Source: Congeria kusceri
Lineage: Eukaryota; Mollusca; Bivalvia; Myida; Dreissenidae
Length of the DNA: 64,000 nt
Direction of reading: 5' to 3'
NCBI GenBank assembly: GCA_027627225.1
Contig: CM051027.1
Location: forward strand, 92,483,151 to 92,547,150
The notes beneath the pieces are model-generated. The model did not search any database, was not told where the DNA came from, and saw only the letters and a program-made list of their open reading frames with translations. Below are positions 36,170-48,435 of the stretch, piece after piece (within the stretch, counting starts at the first letter, position 1; every line of letters begins with the position of its first letter). Made by a program: the position numbers and the translations under genes.

Positions 36170-37575
36170 GCAAACAAGAGGGCCATGATGGCCCAAAGCA
36201 CTCATGAGTACTGGCAAAGATGAAGGACTTACTGTTGTGACAGGCTTAAACAAATGTGGGAATGTACGCCACAATGTCCTTAAATAATTTGTGTAGCTGA
36301 TTATCTTTCATACATATAAACAAGTAAGGACTTGGATATATTTTTTCTACCCTGGTATCAACTTTTTGCAGGAAATTTCGGAAAAATAGTGTTTATGCTA
36401 CAGTTGCTGCAGTTCTGACAAATAATGGCGACGGCTACGCATAGGTCATGTCATGCTTGCCGGCTTGTTCCAACGAGTTGAGTACATTGCTATTTACCCT
36501 TCCTATATTCAAATTCGCTTGAGATGTTATGGTCATAGACACATTGTGCAAGTTTGGTCCACATTGGTTGCAAATGAAGTCCCTGTCTTGCATCAAATCC
36601 ATTTTTGCATACATTTTCTTAATTAAGTGGAAATAACTCCAGTGTTCATGATCTGATCTGTCTCATTTGCTTCTTAGTTTAGTTTAAACCTATTTATTTT
36701 AGCTCGATTGGATCGAAAGCCTTAGGCTTATTGAGACACTCTCGAGTCCGTTTCCTGGGTAGAACCAGTACTTGGTGTCTTTGGTGGAGATCTCAAGAAC
36801 GCTCCCAGAGTGGGGATCGAACCCGGGACCTCCCGATCGCTAGGCGGACACCATATCCACTACGCCACCACGACCTCTGAATTATATCCCCCTTTTTAAA
36901 AAAAAAATGTGCTGAGATCTACTTACAAAGGGGCCAAAACTCCGATGTGTGTGGCCCAATCTGACCCATTGTTGGCTTCTGCTGCGATCGTATGATCGCA
37001 TACAAACTCTTGAAGTTTGGTCAATATTGGAAGAAACATGAAGTCTCGATGAACAAATGCAATTTTTGCATTTTTTTTTCCACACACATGGGGCCATAAC
37101 TCCAGTGTTTGTGACCTAACCTTACCCATTTTGGGCTTCTGCTGAAATCTTTTGGTCACACACAAATTGTGGAAGTTTTGTTAAGATTTCAAGAAAAATG
37201 AAGTCTCTATTTCACACACATGGGGCCATAACTCCAGTGTTTCTGACCTAACCTTACCCATTTTGGGCTTCTGCTGAAATCTTTTGGTCACACACAAATT
37301 GTGGAAGTTTTGTTAAGATTTCAAGAAAAATGAAGTCTCTATGAACAAGAAAGACAAGTTTTGCCTATTTTTTTTTTAAAAAGGGGGATATAATTCTGGT
37401 GTTTGTAAGATTTTTTGGTCAAACACAAACTGTGCAAGTTAAGGCAAAATTGCTTTAAAAATGTCTTTATCGCGATAACGGTCCAAATTGTTGACGGCAT
37501 ACGGATGCTTGACGATGTTCGACGCCGGAGAGGTGCCCTATACCAATAGCTCACCAGAGCACAAAGTGTTTCATT
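36170..37575 (-). repeat. Element with tandem units of about 125 bp, minus orientation
   Basis: Read on the minus strand it opens at about 37570 with GCTCTGGTGAGCTATTGGTA, like the element at 32704. It closes at about 36175 with GGGCCATCATGGCCCTCTTG. The internal unit (CATGGGGCCATAACTCCAGT, CCTAACCTTACCCATTTTGG, GCTTCTGCTGAAATCTTTTG on the plus strand) is repeated at least three times between 36950 and 37350. A SINE interrupts it. Confidence 0.7.
36680..36878 (-). mobile_element. tRNA-derived SINE, minus strand
   Basis: On the minus strand an A box TGGCGTAGTGG and a B box GGTTCGATCCC form a tRNA-like head beginning near 36878. A body follows, and an AT-rich end lies near 36680. It sits inside the minus-strand tandem-repeat element. 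The boundaries are approximate. Confidence 0.65.
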
Positions 37576-38064
37576 TAAACAATTTATACACATACAGTTA
37601 CCAGAAAACACAAAACTGGACATTTACAGGAGCACTGAGTCTGGAAAACTACGTTCAGCCTGTTAAGCCTGCCGTCATAATGCGAACAGTGGCCCACACT
37701 TACATATTTCCGCAATTCCTCATATTTAGTCAATCGAAATATTTATTTCCCGTGCGGTGTTCTATATGTACTAAACCCCAGCATTTTTTTTTCTTTTCGA
37801 ATTGTATACAACATCATGCAACCTCTGGCAAAACAATAATTAATTACTCATTTGACTTTTGTATACATACTAGGTCTGAATGTGTTCAAGTCTAATATGT
37901 TTTACTGTATATAAATACTTTATATTATGCATATAACGTAATTGGGTTAATGTTAAGTACAGTTTTAACAACATTATGAATTACAAGTTACAACTTGCTG
38001 ATATGTTTTCCTTTAAAAACGAAACAAAATATCAGTTGTAGTTTAGTAGCTGTTATTAAAAATA
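37576..38064. other. Intergenic DNA
   Basis: No gene is supported. A 135-codon open frame crossing 37488-37895 begins inside the adjacent repeat element and has no recognisable domain. Confidence 0.5.
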
Positions 38065-39535
38065 TTAGGGATGGCAATGGATATTCGAATATTCAACAAG
38101 AGCTGTCAGAGGACAGCATGCTCGACTATTCGAAGTATTTCAGTTGGTACATATTTTGGATACTGGAAGGGGCATACATTTGTAAAAATACAAAACTTTT
38201 AAGTGAAGCCTTGTATAGTTTATACATTTTTGGAACAAAAACTTTAACCACAAAATCTATGTAAAAAGTGTGCATAACTCTGTCAAAATACAAAACAGAG
38301 TTATGGGTAATGTTGCCCCTGATACTAGAGTTGATGACAAAGGTGCGCTCCAAGTTTCAAGTGAATAACATATGTAGTTATGAAGTCACACAACTTTTGA
38401 ATATAAACTTTAACCAGAAAATCTTTGTGAAAAAGGGGCATAACTCTGTCAAAATACAAAACAGAGCTATGGGTAAGGTTGCCCCTGCTACTAGAGTTGA
38501 TGACAAAAGTCAGTTTCAAGTTTCAAGTGAAAAGCTTATGTAGTATTGAAGATACAAAACTTTTGAATATAATCTTTAACCAGATAATATATGTGAAAAA
38601 GGGGCATAACTCTGTCAAAATACAAAAATAGTTATGGGGAATGTTGCCCCTGATACTGAAGTTGATGACAAAGGTAAGTTCCAAGTTTCTATTGAATAAC
38701 TTATGTAGTTTTGAAGTTACAAAACTTTTTAATATAAACTTTAACCAGAAAATCTAAGTGAAAAAGGGTCATAACTCTGTCAAAATACAAAACAGAGTTA
38801 TGGGGAACGTTGCCAATGATACTAGATTTTATAACAGTATATATCAAGTTTCAAGTGAATAACTTATGTAGTTTTGAAGTTACAATACTTTTGAATAAAA
38901 GCTTTAATCAATTCAGACGCGGACGCCGACGCCGACGCCGAAGGTAGTAGGATAGCCCACTTATTCTTGGAATAGTCGAGCTAAAAATAAATGAAAAATA
39001 TTTGAATATGTTTTAGGTATTCAAATACTTACCTGTCCGATTAATTACATTTTAATAAACATACAAAATACAGTATATGTCAATATTAGCCTAAAAATAT
39101 CAAGCATTCATGTCGCCTTAGCTTCTGTAGTACGCAGGTTACTTGTCAAAATCTACCTATAGCACCTTATTGTTAAGTAGATGACATTTTGTTGTAAACG
39201 AATGTTAATCCCATTATGCGGACCATTGTCTCTTTACCAGTAGTAGGAGATTAAAGCGTCTTGTGGATGCTTATCGGTGTTACTGCGTACATGTGGTAAA
39301 AATATAACGGTTTGCGTTCCTAGGTATATCCGATGGTTTGTGGTACCATGAACACATATGTATATACGTGTATTGGCTGCGGTTTTCTAGACGTTTGTAG
39401 TTACTACATATTGCACAATTAAGTATTTTTTCAACATTACCATAATAATAATTACTGCATCCGACGATCGAATATTCGATTACTTTATTAATCGAATAGT
39501 CGAATATCAATTTTGGTATTCGTTGCCATCCCTAA
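38065..39535. mobile_element. TIR element carrying a tandem array
   Basis: The left end TTAGGGATGGCAATGGATAT and the right end, whose complement starts TTAGGGATGGCAACGAATAC, form short terminal inverted repeats. Sub-terminal GAATATTCGA and TCGAATAGTCGAATA motifs flank them. The interior (38094-38990) holds about five units of 145-165 bp that match the array at 30345-31055 in reverse. The terminal sequence is reminiscent of hAT-type elements, but no transposase is present and no clean 8-bp target duplication is visible. Confidence 0.65.
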
Positions 39536-39719
39536 CAAATATTAACAGATACATTTTACCTAAATATGACAAATGTCATTAAAATGTTAAGTCTTCCTAC
39601 CACTAACTACTGCTAAATAGTTCTTACTGTATTCCCTAAGAATACTTCAAAATTTTTGTGTTTGCACCTGACAACTGGATGCATTTTTTATAAAAAGAGC
39701 CAAATTGTTGTGATGTTGT

Positions 39720-39915
39720 GATCACAATACAAATGTCATTTTTAATAACAGTGGGCATAACTGGTTGTTTTCTTATGTTCTAACACAACTGCTTTTATCT
39801 TTTTTTTTATTCACAATTATGAAGGGTTTTCTCTAATAGCATAAGCCTTTGTCTTTTCTGTGTTTGTCTTTTTAATAGCAGTGGGCATAACTGGTTGTTT
39901 TCTTTTTTTTCCATT
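39720..39915 (+). repeat. Short direct duplication before copy 3
   Basis: A block around GCAGTGGGCATAACTGGTTG occurs twice, near 39749 and 39880, with TTTTTAATA before it and TTTTCTT after it. The second copy runs into the polypyrimidine tract and AG before the copy 3 exon. Confidence 0.7.
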
Positions 39916-39922
39916 TGCATAG

Positions 39923-42900
39923 AAAATACACTGTGGTTCTTGGAAGAGTGTCAAAAGGATAAACAGTATTACGTCGAGACGAAATACTGGGTTCAGGCAG
40001 ACAAAATGCTAACTGAAAAATATCTTACGATTTTGACTTGACATCCTGGGGAAGGAAAACCAACCATGGCAGTGTGCCTAGCGCTAAAAAGATCTAAACA
40101 AGAAAACTGTCTGAAATGTGTACATGCTAACGATTAGAAAAAGGTTAACTGGTCGCTGAAACTTTTCAACACAGTCATCATTGATGATATATTCGGTGCT
40201 GGCGCATTAAATTCAAGTTATCTATCCAAGTGGAAACCTGTTTTTCCAGAAATAGAGAGAGATGAAAAAACAAAAGAAATTGAACGTTATAATAACTTTA
40301 AGACGTTATATTATAGAAGAGGCATTTGATGATTTAAATAACACTAACCTGTTTAAAGACCAAGAGCAAAGCTGTGTTCATCTTACGTCAAACGATTTAG
40401 ATGACAGAGAAAACAAACATTCTTTTTGTACAGGCGAGACGCAATGGCAAAGAGGATTTCGTGAAAGAAAACCAAATAAGTATTAAGGAATGTGTTCTGA
40501 AATCTAAGGGCACTGTTAATATTGAGATTGATAAGCAGCAAAATTTCGTTTTTGGATTCCCAGAGTGTGCCAATTTGTTCGTGAAAGGTGACAACATGAT
40601 CAAATTGGGAGTAAAGTTTTTCGAAAGTCCCGAGTCTCATTTCAAGGCCTATATTGAGCAGTTGTATAACCCTAAAGACGAAGACATGTTCCACAAATGT
40701 ATAGGTCTAGTCCTCGTGTGGGCCGAACCGAGCGGTCAAATTAAAGAAGATGACATTCTAAATGCTTCGCTGGTTTTGAGGCACGTTAAAGATGTGGCAA
40801 CTATTTTTGAAATTGAAATCAATCGTACTTTCATGGCAAATATAAAGGCGTCTTTACAAGTCATAAGAATGATTTTCTGATACATATAGGACATGCGTGA
40901 GAATACGTTTTCAATCATAATGTTTTGGGGGATATGGTAGGTGTTGGCCTTGGGCAACAAAGGCACAAACTTGTTGAAACAATTACACTGTGTCCACGAG
41001 ATTTTCTTATGGACAGACTTGTTCTACATTGCGATGACTCAAATAACAATGAATTTCGTGTAGTTGTTGGCAAAGCAAACTACAAACACTTGTGCAAAAC
41101 GATGGCAGACATGATTTTGCGAAACAACCGCAATAGTGTTGCTCGAAATGACGTCACTAACGACTTTCAAACGCTCCAGCGTGGAGATCAACGGTCAAAC
41201 AAAATTGAAATAGTCTATGACCTTGATTTCGGCATTTTGAAGAATTCAGCATTTATGAATGAAGATTTTGTAAATGACTTTATACAGTTTATCAAAAATG
41301 AACAATTACAGGAACGTATCTTTCGAGCACCAGTCATGAAAATAACAGGTTACTTTGTATATTATGGCATCCAAATGGAAAAGATGACAATGTGCGTTCC
41401 AGGTTATCTTCTGTATTGTGGTAAAAGTGTATTGCAAAAAGATGATTGAACATGGCTTCATTCAAAGGGATCATACTTACACCCTGCTACTTGCCGCACA
41501 TGCAGGTAATATAGGAATGATATAACTTCTTATATCAAACGGTGCAAAGGTTACTGGAGATACAGTTTATGTTGCTATGCACAACTAAACTCACACTGAC
41601 AACACTGCATGTTTACGATCAGTACTGCGTGCTACTGGCGGCGTTGTTAATGACACAGGAAATATTGTTAATGGCAATACCCGATCATTGTAGCGAGTAG
41701 GAAAGGATTCAAAGATGCCGTAACGTGTATGTTAGAAAATGGTGCAAATCCAGCTATACAAAACAACAAGAATATGACTGTTTTGCACTGTTCTTTATAA
41801 GCGACCATAAATTGTACAGGAACTTCTCAAGTACGGAGCACCGATTAACAGAAAGGAGACCACGTATCAGAGTGCACCGCTTCACATTGCTGCTGACAAA
41901 GGACGCACGAAACTGGTAAAATATTTACTAGAGAAGGGTGCAGATATTAACTCAAAATATTACAGAGGCCATTATCCAATATTCCTAGCAGCTATTCCTG
42001 GCCATGTCTCGACCGTGAAAGTGTTTTTGAATGTGCCATGTGGCTATTTGGAAAAATAACAAAAAAAGGATGAAAATGCTTATAGAAGCAAAAGCAGATG
42101 TAAATGTTAAAGATATCTTTCGACGCCTTTGTTCTATGCCATAATTAATAATAGAAAAAAAGCTGGTAAGTACGCTGCTCAATTACGCGGATCAAACTAT
42201 AGCTCAAAAGCAGGGCTATACTCCATTGCATGCTGCCATTTTCAAATTCAACACAATTGGGCATCGCAGCTTTGTGCTACGGGTGATGTCAACCGACAAG
42301 ATCAATACGGAAGGAACTCCTCTTCATGGTGCTTGTGCAAAAGGAAATATTCAAAAGTGTTAACCTTCTTCTGAATGTATACAACGCTGACCCCCAAATA
42401 GTCACCAAAAGAGGGGATACCGTTTTACATATTCTTCGACGAAAACGACTATATCAGAGTAAAACAGAACACTGCAAACGACGTGTGATAGAACGTATGA
42501 TTAAAAGGAAAGATCCAGCTGTTTATTAGGGACTAATGAACTGAAAAACAGAGGGGGAGTATGTATAGACAAGATACCAAAACTAACAGAAGACGATGAG
42601 GATCGAATTGCGAAACTTGAAAAGTGTCTGACAAAAGAAAAGTGTGAGGAAGATGACGAGGATAATAGACATGACGAAGCAAAATCAGATCAAACGCCAA
42701 ATGATAATGGATATTACTTTGGTGTTGATGAAAATGATGAAAGTACAGAGTACGTATCATATTCAGATCAAACAGATGATAATGCAATCGATCTGATGAT
42801 GGTGATGATGATGATGATGATGACAATGATTATGATCATTATGATTATTGGTATGGTTTTGATGTTGATGTCAATGATTATGAGTATGTTGATGATGACA

Positions 42901-42945
42901 ATGATGATGATGGTGGTGGTGATGATGATGATGATGATGATGATT

Positions 42946-42981
<36 letters not shown>

Positions 42982-43001
42982 GTAATGATGATTTTTATTG
43001 A
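39923..43001 (+). pseudogene. HEPN-STAND-ankyrin pseudogene, long form (copy 3), 5' exons absent
   Basis: This is a relic of the long exon, starting after ATAG like the live copies (ENTLWFLEE) and keeping the order NTPase, helical region, ankyrin repeats and acidic tail. The first Gly of Walker A is a TGA at 40039-40041, and the following GEGKT is GEGKP. A Trp is TAG at 40135-40137. Frames shift near 40260 and 40410-40430, and again repeatedly in the ankyrin part (41450-42530). The longest clean stretches are 40401-40880 and 40925-41449. No HEPN exon or short exons are visible upstream, where a TIR element ends at 39535. Divergence from copies 2 and 5 is much larger than between those two, so it is an older paralogue. 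No functional product is expected. Confidence 0.9.
42796..42990 (+). repeat. (GAT/ATG)n microsatellite from the acidic tail of copy 3
   Basis: About 195 bp of imperfect GAT triplets occupy the position where copies 2 and 5 encode the Asp-rich C-terminus. In the ancestral frame the run reads as Asp codons and ends NDDFY-stop, like the EYDDF-stop of copy 2. Confidence 0.85.
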
Positions 43002-46000
43002 TTTGAACAGACACGTTTTCGTCTATTTTCTCATATTGCGAAAAACACATTGATTAAGTATTATTCTTGATGGTTCATGTTTGATTAATTAAAATAATAA
43101 GCTTATAATTGTCACGTGATTGTTCAAATGTTGTTTATGCAGCTACGTAATTATACAAAACTTAACAATTTTAGTTTGAATTTTTATGTCTACCATTTTG
43201 TACTAGTATAATTATTATATATTATAGCATAAATGCCTGGTAGCGTCGTTATGTATAAGCGTTATTGTCTGGTACAAATAAGCAAGTCTAACTTGATTGA
43301 ACATTTTATGTGAAGGATTATCATAATATTTATACTAGTACTAAACTTAAATAATAAAAATGTGTGTGATTGTACTGGTTTAAATGTTGACATTTGATAA
43401 CTCTACGTTTTACAATCACACTAGCAATATCAAAATATTGTACCTTTGCCGGATTGAAATATGTACTAGTAAAATATTCATACATTAAATGTCATGTAAT
43501 GTTAATTAACGATATTAAAAAATTATTACAAATAACAAGAGATCATTTATTATAATTGTTGAAACAATCATTAGTATCAAAAACATTTTTAAAAAATGTA
43601 TTTATAACTGAGATTTTCAAATATAGTTTCTTGTGGTCAAAGGATAAATGTTATTTTTACGTGTGATTATTCATATTGGACAGTTTTGAATGTTTCCTTG
43701 TTGTTCATATATTATTGAATTAAATGCATTATTTATTTCATTTTTAAAATGTTTATTGTGTTGCTTTTTTAATAGTTTTTCTTTCGTTGCCAAAGTTTCG
43801 AAATCCCCATCGATTTATTCGATTGTCTGTAACAAACGCGAACTATTAGAGATGTACTATGAGTACATAGTTTGAAATTTAGTAACAAGCAACTAGCTCG
43901 TGCTAATACTAGCGAAGTTATGTAATCAACGTTGAGAAAATTATCTAGAAGTAAAAAAATAATTTAAATATTTATATATTTTGATAACGTAACAAGATGC
44001 ATATGATGAGTGACTTATAATGTGATACAATTTGTAAGCTGTTTCATGTCATAAATACATATTTTATACAGTTGTTTTAATGGTTATTAGTATGCTATTA
44101 CTGGCGCAGTGCCTAAATCCGCCACATTTGGGGGGTATTTCTACGATATTTTGAAAAGTTATTTGCCGATTGACATAAATTTTCACTTTAATCAATTTAG
44201 GTTTAATGAGTATTTACTGGCGTGTTTTGTGGTTACATTTCAAATACTTGGCACACGAAAAATATTTATTGAGATTAAAGGCCTCAACAGTGTAAAAAAT
44301 GAGCGTGGGATGCCTAAATCCGCCACCCCTCTTTAAAATGTTCAAATTGCTCGAAAATAATATTCTGTTATGAATTCTGTTTTCAAAGCAACTTCTATTT
44401 ACATCTATTGACAAAACTCCCACTTTTGTTTATTTAAGGTTCATTTTCTAGTGTTTAAAATAAACACAGTGATCCGAAGTTGCTTGGTGAAAATCGTAGA
44501 TCAGGAACCGTGACATGCTTATTCCACATTTGACTATTGTTCTTATTTAATTTTCCATATTAAGCAGCTCGTTGTCTGTTGTTAATACAATGTTTCATTT
44601 TCTTTAAATATTATTTGTGTTTCTAAAAATAACTCTAAAACTGAGGCCCTGCGTACAATGTGTGTTTTGAGTAGCGAGACATCTGCGCTCTTAATACGCA
44701 GTTTTTTCCGCATTTTATTGTTTGTAATGCCAATGAATAATGGTTATTTTTATGCTGCACACGCTCCCATAGACATAATATTAAAACACGATAATTTAAT
44801 TTTATAATGGACACCATGCGGGGCTTCAAAAATGCCCATGTGCAGTATGAAATAGGTTCCCCGCATGCAGCTAGTTTGCATTTAGGGGTTATGTACAAAA
44901 TAATTGGATAAAATATTCATTTATGCACAAATCAAGATGAAAACTCGTCAGCGTTGTTAAGGGAAAGTATCTGATTGATCGTGATCAACAAAATAGAAAT
45001 TGCCGGTAAAAAACGCTTATAATTTAAGCAATGTAGTAATTAACCTATACTGCCGCAGTGCCTAAATCCGCCACTTGCCTAAAACCGCGAGCACAAATTT
45101 GATGGTATCGGTGTAAAGGTTATGGAGTCCTCCTTGTGATCAGAAAATACGTTTCATCTCCATAACAGGGACAGGGGTAGTATTCGATGCGCGTGCATTT
45201 GATGGTTAACATACCTCGAACTATCCGTTAATTGTTATTTTAATTGATCATCTGGAAACGTAAGTGTAATGTTTGTTATATTTTAATAATGCAAAATACG
45301 AATGTACATCCTGATCAATGATGATGCAAAATACGAATGTACATCTTGATCAATGATCTTTGAATTGCGATTGTATCACATTTTCCTTTTCTTGACAAGA
45401 CAGCGACAGTATACCAGTTGTTGCAATGATCAAACATTTTCGTAATTTGGGCTGTTATATAATGATTCATGTCATCTATTTTCAGATTGGTAATTAAAAT
45501 AATATTTAATCGAAAGTTCGCAGTATGTCAGTATTCCAATATTTCAATTCGAGCACATTGATTACGAAAATCGATTGAGTTTGTGGTGTAGTGTGCACTT
45601 GTCACGCCTACTGGCTTGACACGCCGGCTGTTAGAATGTCTCTGCGATAGCATACTAGTAAGAAGTGTATGCTCGTAGAGTACGGATGTAAATAAAAGAG
45701 TAGTACCTTTGATTGGGGTGAGCGTTTTGTAAAAACCTTAAATGGTGTACCTTTGAAGGTAATACAGTAACAGTGTGTTCTTCAAGAAGAAACACTACAG
45801 ATGTGAAAGTGAACAAACACATAAAAAAAAAATTCATTTCACAAATCTTCTTAACTGATATAACTTCTGTAAAGAAAAAACTTACAACCGAATTTAGTTA
45901 TATCATATAGTTATCTTTATCAGAATGAATAAAGCTTTTAATAATTTTTTTGATAGACATGTCATCGTTATAGATTTCAAATAAAAATGAAAAGAATACT

Positions 46001-46146
46001 GTCAGTAAAAGCCAGAATTTCAATAACAGTATTGCGATAAATCAGGTAAACACTGCTACCCATAAACTGTTGACACTTTTTCACATGTACGCATCCGCAG
46101 AAAATGTCAAATATGTAAAATGTTCGAAAGCAGGCTAGGTTTGGAA
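43002..46146. other. Intergenic DNA between copy 3 and the LINE
   Basis: No gene is supported. The motif GCCTAAATCCGCCAC occurs three times in the same orientation, near 44112, 44311 and 45059. A 30-bp segment around GATGCAAAATACGAATGTAC is duplicated in tandem near 45288-45352. The rest is AT-rich. Confidence 0.55.
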
Positions 46147-48350
46147 AGTAATTACAATTACAATTACAATTACATGGCATTTATATAGCGCAAAAATTAT
46201 AAAATATTATATTGCGCTTCACATTCACATAGCACACATTTGATAAATAAAAAGAATACCTATTACGCATGACAATATTATACTACATAATTATATACAC
46301 ACGATAGAACCTAAACATTCAATATTCAAACAGGATTCTAGAACTTAGATTCAGACATATGGATATCAATATTGTTTTATATCACTACAGATGTTTTGTT
46401 TTTAAAATAGCACACTCAGAGCATACTCATTGTTCGTGACACTGACTATACAAATGTGTTTCAGTTTTGATTTAAAGCTGGCTTCTGTCTGAATATTTTT
46501 CAGATAGCTAGGTAGATCATTCCACCATTTAGGACCAACGACAGCCAAAGATCTGTCTGCTAATTTTGTTCGCCGTCTAGGGATTTTGAAGCTAGTATCA
46601 CTTTGTGATCGCAGACTGTACCGCCCACGAGTTGGAACAAACATTTCCCTCAGATACACTGGAGCTGTACCATTGATGACACGGAACACTATTACTAGGA
46701 CTTTGAACATAACTTTAGCTTTAACTGGAAGCCAGTGTAATTCTTTCAGAAGTTCAGAACTTGACTGTTCATAAGAAGCATTCATTACTACTCTAGCGGC
46801 TTGATTTTGGACTCGCTGTAGTTTGTTGATTTGGTAGATTGGAATTTCAGTAAAAAGACCGTTACAGAAATCAATACGGGAATGAACCAATCCATGCACT
46901 AATAATTCAGTTGACTTTTGCGTGAGATGTTAACGTATAGCTCTAATGTTTCGTAGCTGTACATGGGCTAGCTGTCACTGTTTCTGAATGTGATGGTCAA
47001 AGTTGAGTGTATTGGTCATGATAACACCCAGGTCTCTAACATAATCGATGCATTTTACGTCGCAACCACCAACATTTACACTTGAAATTTTCAATTTCGC
47101 TAACTGTTGTTTAGTTCCATATATAATTATTTCAGTTTTAGATTGATTCATTTTCAGGTTGAAGGTTGTCATCCATTTTATGATTCATTCAGGCAACTTT
47201 CAAGTTGTTAAAAAACAGTTGCCTCGTTTTGAGAATTTCCCGCTTGAATTTTGAATGCAATATTGTGGTCATCCGCATATCCATAGAGATCGGCTGGATA
47301 TTTCTGCACCACTCGGTTGAGAGCCGATATATACAGGGTGAAGAGCACCGGTCCGGCGCAAGAACCCTGAGGTACACCGAACCTCAAAGGCTCAGTGTCA
47401 GATGCTGACTGTTCGACTAAAACTTTCATGGTTCTGTTTGTTAGATAAGATTAAATCCATTTATAGGGGGTGTTATGAATACCAAAGTCATCCTGAAGGA
47501 TTTGAATCAGTATTGGAATATCAATGCTATCGACGCTGCACTCAAGTCGACCATTACCACGATTGTAACTTGACTTGTATCTATGGTCTCCAAAATATCA
47601 TTATACAGTGTGACCATTGCTGTTTCAACCCCGTGGTATTTTCTATAGGCACTTTGGTAAGCTGGGAGGAGATTATTAGCATCAATATGCTTACTGATTT
47701 GGTTTAGTGCAGCTTTTTCAAGAATTTTGGAGAGAAATGTTAAATTTGACACCGGACGATAATTCTACAGTTTAAGCGAGAGACATTTCTTCTTCAACAA
47801 ACGTTTAATCACGGCACTTTTCCACTCCTCAGGAAACACACCAGATAACAGTGATTGATTTACAATGTTTGTCACAACGGGAGCAATTTGTGAAAAATGT
47901 TCCTTTAATTTTGTAGTTGGTATCACATCAAGTTCACATGTAGTAGATTTTGATGCATGTACAAGTTTCAAAATATCATTTTCGGAGACTGGTTTAAATG
48001 CTGTAAATGTTTTCTCAATCACAGTTGGATTCGAGTATGAAGAACAACCAATGCTGGGTGTTTCATTTGGTATAGTGTCAAGATCATTTCTCAACTTGAT
48101 TATTTTATCGGCAAAAAATCTCAGGAATTCATTTGCCATAGATACTGCACTTGTGTGTAATGGGAGCGGATTGCCCTTCGACCTTCCAGTAAATCTGATG
48201 TTACAGCGTATAACTTCTTTATATTTCCTTCTGCTTCTCCAATCCTGGTCTGATAGTACCCATTCTTGGCCCTAGAAAGTTCTGCACTATACATGTTTCT
48301 TACTCCATTATAAACTTTCTTTGACAGGTCTGATTTGTTATTCATAATAA
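46147..48350 (-). mobile_element. Non-LTR retrotransposon (LINE), 5'-truncated and frame-broken
   Basis: On the minus strand, fragments in order give the RT fingers (near 48139-47765, with SENDILKLVHAS), a palm-A-like segment VVMVDLSAAS (47752-47507) and a GVPQGSCAGPVLFTLYI block. The RT active-site YADD (47429-47208) and thumb region (47172-46975) follow. Last comes the long C-terminal part with HWLPVKAKVMFKVL and WWNDLP (46899-46402). These features fit the Jockey/CR1/L2-like group of LINEs; the exact clade is open. At least three frame changes and several stops are present, and the endonuclease region is missing. The 3' end is a TTGTAA-type short repeat at about 46147-46175. Confidence 0.85.
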
Positions 48351-48435
48351 TTAATAACAGTAGAAATACTGCTTTCGAAATATTAGTCTAAGAGTTTTGT
48401 ACCATGCATAGCTTTCTTAGATTTTATGAAAACGA

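Noticed and set aside
37488..37895. 135-codon frame
   Set aside because: It begins within the end of a repeat element, shows no domain and has no splice or start support.
42796..43053. Met-rich frame in the ATG/GAT repeat
   Set aside because: Out-of-frame reading of the microsatellite; the ancestral frame encodes Asp and belongs to the copy 3 pseudogene.
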